A DNA stretch of 64,000 nucleotides from positions 25,959 to 89,958 of the forward strand of contig BQKZ01000085.1 of NCBI GenBank assembly GCA_036244855.1, read 5' to 3'. Shown piece by piece: positions 39,496 to 51,400 of this stretch. Below the pieces are notes generated by a model, which saw only the letters and a list, made by a program, of their open reading frames with translations, did not search any database and was not told where the DNA came from. The stretch's first letter is position 1, and every line of letters begins with the position of its first letter. The position numbers and the translations under genes are program-made. The stretch comes from Temnopleurus reevesii (taxonomy: Eukaryota; Echinodermata; Echinoidea; Temnopleuroida; Temnopleuridae).

Positions 39496-42400
39496 GGATG
39501 ATGATGAGGATGATAATGATGATGAGGAGGATGATGATGAAGGAGAAGTAAAATATTCATTGACACACATGACGATGGCAGAGATGAAATTTTATTTTCC
39601 CCTTATGATGAAAATAGGCTTCGCCACTACTCGAAGCATCTGGTTTCCATGGAAACAGCACACATTCAGGATAACTTGATGAACTTGTTTCATTGATATC
39701 ACCTGATAAGCCATTAGAACCATTTCATTACCTCCAATTGAGCTTAAGGAATTAGCCACTAATCCTTTTCTAATTGTAGAGGCACGCAATAGCGGTAGTT
39801 ACGGATTTTTTCCCCGAGATATTTGGCATTGATGAGGGCATGTGTTACACTCATATTAGTTTTTCCTTGGATGACAAATCACTCATCTTCTGTTTATTTG
39901 AGGAGGCCACTTGGCAACATTTTCTAATGATCTACCGAGTTCAGACTGCTTTCAGGGAACAAGTTTGCATTTTTATACTCTTGAAATTTGAATAAAGTAT
40001 TACACACCAACGTATTTTATTCCATACATATATACAAAACACACTCAAGTACCAATAATATCTGGCCGGGACGGGTGTTCACCAAGTTAAGGAAGACTTT
40101 AAGAAAGACTTTATGAATGACTGGTATCATTTCTTGTGTTGAATACAAGTGATATCATCGATCATTAAGCATAAGAGCGGATACCGTTCGTTTGTAAAGT
40201 TGTTCTTAAAGTCTTTCTTATCTGGGTGAATCACTACCGAGGAATAGGGACTGTATGGTATAGATTCACCATATTAACGAAGAAGTGGGTTCGAGACCTG
40301 CAAAAATCTTGGCCTTCTTGCCTGGAGCTCGGTAAGTCATGTAGATGAGAAAAGAGTAGAGTATTCGTGCTGTTTCAGCTTCGGGGAGGGGGATGGCGGG
40401 CGTGATAAAATGAAGATGGTTAGCATGGGCCAAGAAGACAATATCATTATCTTTCACTCTAATTAATTGCAAACTTTCTTTTCCTTCTTTTCTTTACAGG
40501 AGTATTGTTCTATCACCAAGCATGACAAACAGCGTGACAGACACACAAGGAATCGTCAACATAGTCGACCCGAAACTGAAGATTTTAAACAAACGTCAAA
40601 GAAGATTGGTGTCACATAACAGAGGGTCTCTGGTCGCCATTAATCGAGCCGTTAAGATGGCCATTGCAGAATGTCGATTCCAGTTAAAGGAGAGAAGGTG
40701 GAACTGTCCAACTTTTAACAAAGACAGAGGTCCAGAGAGCTTATTTGGAAAGATTTTGAATAGTGGTAAGTAAAGCACTCAAATTCTGATGGATTTTTCC
40801 TATTTTCCAAATGGAACATGTGTTGATTTGAAAATAATGAAAACCATAGTCTATTTAATAAAATAAAAAAATTACATCCAAAATTAGATATGATGGAAAA
40901 TCTATTTAAAAAATTGAAAGTTTTAGAGACATCAACTTTTGGGAGTAAATTTTATGAATCCTGCCTTGCAATTTCTTGCAACTTCTTTAATACATTGCGG
41001 ATCCACAACATGCGCACTTGTCACTTGACATAAATGGAGCGTACTGCTACGAAATTACAATTCCTCGAACGGAGCAATATGAAAGTAACCCTCATGACGC
41101 AATATACATCACATAGTTATTCCTACTGATCATTGTGACGTCATATGATTTGCGTGACGTCATCATTTTTGTTTGTCTACCGTGTTGCTATTTTTTTCAA
41201 GTCCGGAAATTGGCGTCATGGAAAGTTTACAGGGAAATGATTATGATTCAACTGAAAGATGATACGTGATCTGATTATGCAACATTATTTTCGTTTCTGT
41301 TTGATGAAATATCATGTCCCGTTCAGGGAATAAGACAATTTCGTAATATATGACATAAATAATTTTGTTACTTGTAATTATGTAATTTGTTTGTCATATT
41401 GTATTTGAATCATGCTTAATTTTGTAGTAAACACTTATACATTTACATGTACATAAATATAAATAAACAACAAAAAATGCAAGAACAACAATAAAAGGAT
41501 AAATGATATGAAAAAATAAGAATATAAAAAAATTGCGTGCTGCTGGTGGTCATTAAATCCAGAAAAATGAGAAAACAGACATATCGAATACACAAAAATT
41601 ACAGGATTATTCCACTTTTTCATTGTCTAAAAGTTTTTAGATCAACTCTAATAAAGTACAACTTAAGGTTTCTTTGAGGTCGTTTGTTTATTATTCACAC
41701 TTTCGTGGTGTCAATTGTAGTAATACCGAGTCGCAATACATTTCACCCAAGACCCCGTGACTCACAGGAAATATATGGCACTTAGTTGTCTTCTTTTTCT
41801 TTTTATATTTTCTCTTTGGCGGAACCCTCAATCGGTTGCTCATTAAAGATTGGCGCTAACCAGCTGCTCAGTGTACATTACAAACCCATCTTACTGTCTA
41901 AATGAGATAGCAAGTTATCCAATGGCGTCCTTCCACTTAACGCCATTATTGGAAAACACCGATGTTAACCTATAGAAATAACTTAACCGACCTGAACATT
42001 TTGCGATTTAGATTGATCGGATAAATTTCTGTATTAACCCGACTAATTAATTTACATGGGACTGTACATCAGAACATTTTGTGATATGCTTCTTTAAAAC
42101 AACATTTTTATGATTTAAAGTGATTTAGTGTATACCGAATTCACACAAGGCGACTCTCATCATGTTAGATACTAAATGGCACCAACTGTAAATAATTAGC
42201 ATATTTAGGGGTTGTAAATTAGGGATTGTAGACTTTCCTAAACCAATATATTACATACATGTACATACGAATTTATGCACCGGTTGATACGTTTTTGGGA
42301 AAATGGAAAGTATACTTACTTTTATAGAAATATTTCTTGTCATTTTCATACTTCATCATCTTAAATTCTCGGATGTAATAGAAATATGAACCAACGAAGA

Positions 42401-45400
42401 CCATCTGTGTCGTTTATATCAAATGGCATAGCCAGAAAAATAGCCGATGGGGGCTGTTAAGATAAACATAATATCATAAGTTGCGGTTAATATCGTTCAC
42501 AAACTTAGATAAATAGGCATCTTTTCATTAATATCTTATAAACCCTCTTTGTGGAAGAGAGAAGAGACATATCCATGTAAACATTCTGATGTAAATCTGA
42601 ACATATGGGTTTGGATATTCCATACGCTTTTGTTTAAATTCATAAATATATAGAATTTAATTTTTTTTTAATATTAAATTTGTATACACATGATACATCT
42701 TTTCAACGATAAATATATCTGTGTGAAAATTATAACTATTCTAAGAGCGATTTATAAGTATTTTAAACGAAATATTATCACTCTGATTTTTAACCATCAC
42801 AATGGAATAGGAAATTATTATCATAAACGATAAATTATGGTATCATATATTAAACAGATTCACGCCTCAGACATTCAACTTGAAATTAATTTTATTGCCT
42901 TTGTTCCCTTTATTTTCTTATGGGAGAGGTGGTTCGACCTCTCGAATCCTCCTATCTCGTGTTGCTTTGATGTTGGTGCCACTCTTAACGAGACTTCTCT
43001 TGGTTGTTTCTCCAAAGGGTATCTGACATGTGTACTTGTGAACATAGAAACGTGGTTCTTGTTTCGTCCTCTGAGAGCTTGATATATAGTTTCTTTACAT
43101 CAGACCGTATATTGCAATATATTGTAATCATAAGATCTGATCGTGTGATTAAAATATACGGCCTGATTCCATGCTAGACCATTGACCAAATTTCATTGAC
43201 AAATTAACAAAACGATTAAAGCGATACACAGCTTTACTTACATCTTTTCTTCATCACCGTCGTTTATTTTCTGCCATCATTTTTCATCTAACCATTACTG
43301 TATTATTATTATTATCATTGCATCATCATTGTTATTACTATTATTGTCATTATCATTATCATGGTCAATGTAATTAAATGTCCTAATTATGAATATATTT
43401 AGCATTTACTGATAAGATAAGATAATAATTTTCCCATGGTTTCTAACTGCTACTATAAACGATAACAGAGAGACTAAAATCCGGGGATGGATGTTCACAT
43501 AAGAACTACATTGATGAGAAGTTGATTTTTTATAATTATTTTTTTTCATTTATTTACTTTTTTTGGGGGGTGGGGGGGGGGGTTGTTAAATTATTGTAAG
43601 CTAATTATCCCTTTAAAATGTGCCGCCGTCAAGCCAAGTTATGAGTACCTCTATAATCATAAGACGACTAATCTAATAATACCAGAAGAACATTCTAACA
43701 CCACCATGACCACAAACTATGCCTGTATGCATGGAAATCTTCACTCCAAAACAATCGGTATCCATCCAATTAACGTTGAACTTTCCCCGATACCACCGGG
43801 GGCATTTAACCAACATGTACTCATCCGAGCCCGGGAGTAGACAAACAACCCCAAGGTATACCCACCAAGACATTCCCAAACAAAAATTGTTACTGTGTCA
43901 AATATTTCCCCCATATATGTTTCTTCAGTGGCGATGTTCATCTGTTGCTTTTGTCGCGAGCTCAACGCAGTAGGGGTGATGAGAAAAACCCATCAACCCA
44001 GCGCGAGCTCGCGCCGGGAGCTCCCCGATGAAATCGGCCGAACCTTTCGCTGAAAATGACATTAAAAACCCCTGCCAAAATCTAATTTTCTGGGAGAGTC
44101 CATGCCGTGTATTTATTAAGTCAGCCAGCGGCAATGACTTTGATTTCTGTCGTAGGCAAGTTCAGTTAGAGGGAGACATGTTCCGTATGTTGTGGGGAAA
44201 GGGAACCAACACAGCAATTGGGAGAACGAAATCGAGATCCTGCCTTTATGTGGACCATTTTTTTTTCACACAGATTTTCAATTACAAGTGGTAAATTGTC
44301 TCAACCGAAAACATGTGAAAAGTATACATTTGCAAGTGGAATTAATGTAGATAATTTTTATAACCTGAAAATGACATGGCTATCAGAGCAAACAACTAAA
44401 AATAGATAATGTAATACCGTCTGAAAATGGCGCCATTATACCACGATAATTTCTGTATCACGTGACCGAGAAAGTACATTACTCGTCACCTGTGTCACCT
44501 GACACAAATGATTACTACTCAAACTCAACCATGTCAAACAAATAATGTGTTTTAATAGTTAAATGATTTCGTAAATGTCAGATATTACGTGCCTGTCTTC
44601 ACGTCATCTTCTTACCTCAATGTTATCATACACCAACCCAATCTAGGACCAAGAAGGGGGCAATGCCACACCCTGGGGTGCAGAACAAACACCCTCTGAT
44701 AGAATCTTGAGATGAAAAATCATTATGTCAACTTTAATATACTTGTGATGTAACAGTTGTAAGATCATTTAATGAACTTGATGGAAGATTCAGGGCGAAA
44801 GTTGATTCGGATAAGTTTTTAAAATGTCATCACTTCTCATCTTGCTTATACGATTGAGATATTCAAATTGAACCCGTCATGATGAACTTTGAAGCAGAAA
44901 ACTTACTCCCATTATTGCACTTGTAAATTATACATTAAAGATTATGACAAGAGCAATATGCAAGTAGATAATTCCCCCAAGAATATAGAATGTATTCCTT
45001 GAATCCTTCTGTTAAAAAGCTTTTGATTTCAACAAGTCACAATGAAATACACATCCAACTAAAACAGCAACTTGATATTCCGAATTTACATCTTTTTCTT
45101 ATTCATTTGAATAATATGAAATTCGTAAAAATGATTGTTAAAGCTATTTGTCCAATGTATCAAAGGTAACAGAACGTTTACCAGAACTTAGACGAAAATG
45201 TCAAAATATGATGCATATTGCACTTAAATGCGAGGCAAACTTCTTTTTCAACCCAATAAGAAAACCTATCACACTCGATAATAACAAAGAGGATTATATT
45301 AATATAAAATGATTTTTTTAATTTAAGCGTCTCGGGAATTCTACGAGAGTGAGTAACCTTAAACAACAAATTCATTTTACACAATGGTTATTAAGAAAAT

Positions 45401-48400
45401 TTGTAAGATTTATGCTAAATTCAATTTTAGTATACTTCATGGGAACAATGATGACAAAGTTGTATATTAATTTTGCAAATATTTACTTCAAGGATACAAT
45501 AAAATTTGCAATCTGGAGAAATTGCTCTGCGCGTATGAAAACGAGGTTGTATGATGGGACTTCATCAATTCACGCCTTCATCTCATCGTTCTCTAACTGT
45601 GAAATTAAAACGGAAGGAACTGGACAAAGCAAACAGCTCCCCATTTACACTTTCACGATAGCGCTTGCAAACGAAAGAAAGAAGCTTCATTGTCATTCAG
45701 CAAACACGTTTGACATTATGATCTATATTTCTTGGCACAATCACCGGAAAGCAAATATCTTTTGTGTGTGAGAGCTATTGTAAAGTCTTTTAAGTGAATT
45801 TGTTCGTTTTGTCAATTTTTTTTTCTTAGACTTTGAGCATCTACAGTTTAAAATCGTGACTGCCCAGATGGGCGCGCTTTTTTTTGTCTTTTATTAAACA
45901 TGACAGTAAAGGTTATCTTCTTTAAACCTGAAACTGGGCTTTCAATACTCGCCTTCTCTCCATTACAAGCTATGTCAACACCAACTTGCTCATACTTGAT
46001 AAGTCTGTTTCAGTCAGATGTCAGGGTTTTAATAGGCCGATGAGAGAAGGCCTTGTTTGATCGGAGTCTTTATCACATGGTGTCAGGTCGCCTCGGAAAG
46101 GTATCTTCAAAGGTCTGAATTGAAGGAATTTAAGTTTGTCGAAATGCTGTTTGGTAAAAGTATGTAAATGAAAGGTTGTCTTTTTTAACCAATAATAAAT
46201 CAATTTCACAACATTCAAGTTGCAAATCATATTGAATTTATGGATGTGCAGACGTTAATACGGTTAAAAACGGTATTTAATTTATTCGCATCCTTATATG
46301 GTCGCAAATTAAGTTTACACGTCGCCGCGTGCATCGTGTGGCGCCTGTCTGCCGTAACCACGTGGTGTGCACCTTTCGACCAATGAGAGCGCGTCATCAA
46401 ATGGACAATGCCGAATAACGGCGTTTTATGTAAGGATCGCGTGAACAAGGCCGGATGATCATCCGCCTTTGTTGTGGTTCCACGTATCATTGCAAGATGT
46501 GATGTTATTGAATGGTTAAATGATCGGGTTCTAAATGAAACAGAAACTTGTTCGTCAATTATCACCCCGGCTTGAGACATCGGGTATTTCCTTTCTCTAT
46601 CTTAGTAGATATCACTCCCTACTCTACAATCAGCTTGACGTGTATCTTGTCAACAGAAAGTCACACCTAATTTTTGGAGTATTTGGAGCTATTTTTGGAG
46701 TACTAATTCCGGAACCAAACTGAAAAGCATGTATGATACCCAAAGACCTGCAACCCTATCTGATTGTCACATTAGAAGGTGGCAATTCCAACCCAATATC
46801 ATGAATATTAACTTATGTATTTTGTTTTCAATTTGCATGTAGTATTGCATATGAAATTATGGAATAAATTCATTCATTTGTTTATTATCATTATTCTTTT
46901 TTTTTACATTTCGGGTCGGCGGGTGTGTTATGAACAAATGGCAAAGAGATGAGTTTTGAAAATAAATATGGATAAATCAATTCAGATATATAGATGAACA
47001 AAGTGTTTTAAAGTGTTGGTATTGCATGACACAGGTGAATACATTGCAGGTTTAAAGTAGATTTTTCTGTTATTCATAAAAGACAAGGTCTTAATGGCAA
47101 AGTATTGTACATTATGAAACTTTGTAACTTTGACCAATTAGGCTTTAAACCATATTCTGAGCGTATTTTGAAAGTTGCCTCAGCTTAACATTTTTACACT
47201 GTCACATCGCCCACAGGCATTTTGGCTAACAGAATTCTAGCTGCATCATGTTTTGGGCTTAAAATATTTTCTCTAGCACTCAAAGTTGATCACTCTTTCT
47301 CTATCGTGTCTTGCAGCCTTAAAGATTGATGGAGAAAAGATGGCCCGCCCTTTAAAAAGAGGGTCAATTTCATTCCGAAATCAGGAGAAGTGAAAAGCAA
47401 TTTGTACACTGTAGCCAGCTTGTATTATACACCTGCCCCGCTCAATCAACCCAGCCCGTTCCCATTTTCCATATTTTCATTTTCATATTCGCGTCATCCT
47501 TCACTGATTTATCATACAATAGTTATGTGAGTGGGGGTGTCAGGGAGGCAGGAAGAAAAGCAAAAATATAGGGGAGAAAAAAGTTGGCAGGGGAAGGAAA
47601 GACGAGGGCGACCACCCCTTGCGATGGTGGTATGTGACGGGGAACCTTCCCCGGAGGACGGCTGGCTGAGTTGCGGTAATTGAGTTGCAAGAGAAGACAG
47701 CCGTACGCGAACGCTGAGAGAGGCCCTAACGCGCCGATTCTCGCGATTTCGGAGGGTTTTGGCAGCGAGGCTGTTTACCAGTTCGTCACTCTGAGCTGAC
47801 CCGGTTTGATGATTGAAACAAAGAAAGGGTGGAAAGAACTTTGTAGTTATTTATTGCCAGGAAATGAAAAGAAACCAATCTTAAAATTATACCCCATCTT
47901 TACAAAACAATTTTGAGGGCTGAAACTTCCAGGAAATCTGTTGAATGATTTTAGAAATTACTTCAAATCTAAATCTTCATTGGAGACTAGGAACAGCAGA
48001 CCCATTTATTCAGATAAACAAAAACATAGCAAAAATACAACAACGTAGCCATTCTACTTAACAACATAATAAATAAAATAGCACCCGCCGTTGACTCGAC
48101 ATCTATTCAAAAGGTATTTTAAGGACAGTCGATGCCTTCTCGCTATATTTCGACAAGAAGATTTGGGGGTCGAGACTGTCAAAGTTAACTAAAAATGCAT
48201 GTTACTAATGCGTTTTTCGGAATAACGAATCTTCGGAAAAGCGACACCTTTAAAGTTTAAATTCGAAGGCTTTCAACGATATCATCTCGGTCGTTCCCGG
48301 TGTACGGAGTTGGGGCAGAATGGCAAATGAAAATATTAAAATACGATATTTATGAGGTCTTTCGGAATAATGATCCTTCAAATTAACGGAATTGGCATGG

Positions 48401-51400
48401 CTATTTTACACCTTTAAAGGTTATATTCGAAGGCTTTCAACGATGTCCTCTCGGTCAATGCCGATGTATGGAGCTGGGGGAGAATGACGAAGGGAAATAT
48501 TGAAGTATTTAGTGAAATCTTGAGCTCCTTTGGGATGTTAGCGTTTTCACTGCATGGAATGACATGGCAACCGCAATGCGTTATCACTTTGGAATCTAAA
48601 GACAAAGAAATTGAACAAAAATAAAAGTTTCCATTCGATGATTCAGGTTCATACGAATGCTCAAGCGTACAAAGGAAGTTCCTTTTCCCTTTGAATATTC
48701 TCTGTAAAAATGTAAACAGGTGTTAAACTTACTTGCCGATGCACGAAAGCTTTTTCCGTTTCTTTACTAACACCATTATGTATGATTGGATGGAAAGTTG
48801 TTTATTCTGTCCAGTTTCTTTGCACTTTGATTTCATAGTGTATCCCTCTTCACCCCATCTACATCATCGATGTGGTTTAAGGGCGGATCGCAACTGTAAC
48901 ATACCTGCTGCTTGACCTTCTTTTAAAGCCCAATTTACATCCGAAAAATAAGAATTATAAAGATAGTGTCAGAACTATTAACTTTCACACTCATAAAATG
49001 AAAGCTGAACTTTGGGGTTTAATCATACACATTTGCACTATAATGACACACATAATGAACATTATCAATGAATATTACTCATACATGTTTTTTTTTTCAG
49101 TTTCACTCAGGCCTCAGGGTGCTACAATAATTGTTGTAACCAATTGCCATGTCGGGCAACCAATTTTGTTAATCACTTGCCCGAACAAAATTTCTCTTAC
49201 CCAAAATTGATGACTGATGCCAATTTGCATATACAGTGGAAAACTAGCTTAAATCTGTTACCTGCCCTATTGCGCAAATGATAATTTCATTTAGTTGCCC
49301 GACAGCTTTATTCTGTTACCCCGGACATGAGGGCAAGTGAGTTTGTAGCACCCCGGGCCTTCAGTTCTTATTTTTCGAGCGAACGCAGTTTCAAAGCACC
49401 CTTTCATTGAAGTTAAATTAAAATGATTGAAACTGATTCTGTCACAATGCGAAGAGCTATTATTGACATATTTGATTATTATTCCAAAAAAAGTTTTTGC
49501 GAAAATTTCTTTTAAAGATTGTTTCCGAATTAAAGTTATTCTAACGAATTGATTCAGATGATATTTCTTTTTTTTTAATAATAAATTCGAGAAAGTTCAA
49601 ACAAGTGGATAAAATAAAAATATGAGTATGTTTTGAGGAATTTACATCCGCCTCTCACAAAACCATGAGCATTTCACAAACGATATTTTTGTGAAAAATA
49701 TTTTTCAAAACCGTCTTTTCTTTCTCGAAACAAATAAACCTGTCTATCAAGGGCAAGTTATTATTTTGGAATGTCACAAAATTAGTCAAAGCTTGAAAAT
49801 GTTGACACAAATAATAGCCAAAGTACAAACCACTCAAACTATTGAATGATTCCTATTTCCTTTTTAGAAATACGAATTCTACAAAGTAAAAAAATGAACT
49901 TAGAAATAGAATGTCTAGATTTCCCGTTGAAGAAACGAAATACGAATTCAGTAATAGGATGACGATGGATGTCATGTAATACGTTAACGCGTCACATATG
50001 TCGCAGAGTGGAAGACGTTTGGGTTGGAAATTTAGAGGAACAATCCTTGTCCGCTTAACCTCTTCTGACATCCTTCACTCAAACCTGCAGTCCCACAAAG
50101 TGGGGTTTAAGGAGGGTTTGTCGAGCTCGATTCGAAGCTATGCTCCTCCGTCATCACCAACACCAATGAAAAAGCACAGTGCTCGCGCCGTAACCCGGTG
50201 TAAAACGGAAAACGGAGTCCGATGTGGCGCCGGTCCGTCTGCTTCAACCTCCCGCCGGGATTCCAGATCCAGAAGAAATAAAGAAAGACGGTGGATAAAG
50301 AGGTGAAAGGTATCAAATCTACGGGAATGTTGCATCCATGGTTGAGGAATTGTTGCTGCCGATCGATAGGGGGTCGTGAATTTATTTGATGGGATTTCGG
50401 AGATCTCGCTTACCACCGGAAAACAATTAGCTTTTACGCTTCTGACGAAATATTTCCTTCACACCTTCAAGGGTTCAATGCTTTCCTGTCTTCCCTTCCT
50501 CTCCCTTTGCCCTAGCTTTGCACTTGACAGCCTGAGTCGCCAGTGCAGGATTGTCACTTAAACCATGAAGGAGTGAACCGTGTTCAGTTTATGGTGGGAC
50601 GCGTCAGAATTATAGGTATCGATAGTTCGTCAACCTTCGTCACCCGGCCGACAACGCGCGCCGAAAACTTCGCCGAAAGATAACCGATACCGAAATTCCT
50701 CGCTCTATTCCGCCCAATCTGAATGAATGAATGAATGAATGAATGAATGAGTGAATGAATGAATGAATGACTTTATTACCAATCAACAACAGCATAAATA
50801 ACAAACATTTCAAAATATAAATGTATAAAGGATAATACAGTTTGGAGATGGTAATAGGACTCTACAGAAATAGCATCAAAGCTAGTGAGGCGTAGGACCC
50901 CAAATGGCAAGATAAAATTATCATAACAATGATTTGATAGAATGGTAACTACATATTTACAATCTACTCATATTTACAATTTGGTGTATAAGATCACACA
51001 CTGTTTAAAGTTGAAGAAGCATACTGGAAAAATAAAAGAAGCAGCAGAGACAGGAGAAAAGATGGAAAATCGAGAATAAAAGAGGAGAAGAAAGAATTGT
51101 TCTAAGACTTGAATAGTATAAAAAAAAATGCAATCTGAACGGTTCTTGAAAACAGACAACGCGTTGGTCCCCTTTAGGACTAGAGATGCATTTTAGAAAC
51201 CATTTTGCGATTGCCAAGAGATAATGTGACATGTTATCTAGGATTTTCGTAAGCATGACTCATGCGAAAATGTTTTGATACGGACGAAACTTGTGAAGGT
51301 GTTAAGAATAATTGCTGTCAGTCGCAGCTGTCGAACAAGTCCAATAGTCTTCCAACTAACCTAGATAGGTAACTGGAATTCCTTTATATGCATCTGGTAG

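Larger units (their letters stand above)
24307..40499. other. Wnt1 intron 1, unique part: no further gene recognised
   Basis: 16.2 kb between copy B and exon 2. It contains a CTA microsatellite, a pyrimidine-rich strand at about 26400-26880, an ATAC microsatellite, three foldback elements (27446-27757, 32372-32549, 40078-40230), a repeat-like segment at about 30590-30720, a GC-rich island at about 34768-34990 and a long GAT microsatellite. The short ORFs have no recognisable domains. Confidence 0.7.

Noticed and set aside
39094..39679. ORFs for poly-Asp, poly-Ser, poly-Met and poly-His proteins
   Set aside because: All are readings of the same GAT microsatellite in different frames and strands.
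40522..40773. Separate gene starting at the ATG at 40522
   Set aside because: The frame is open back to a good splice acceptor and joins exon 1 in phase, so the ATG is internal to Wnt1.
45349..45771. 140-codon ORF in intron 2
   Set aside because: It lacks an ATG at its stated start and any recognisable motif, and its composition matches the surrounding intron.
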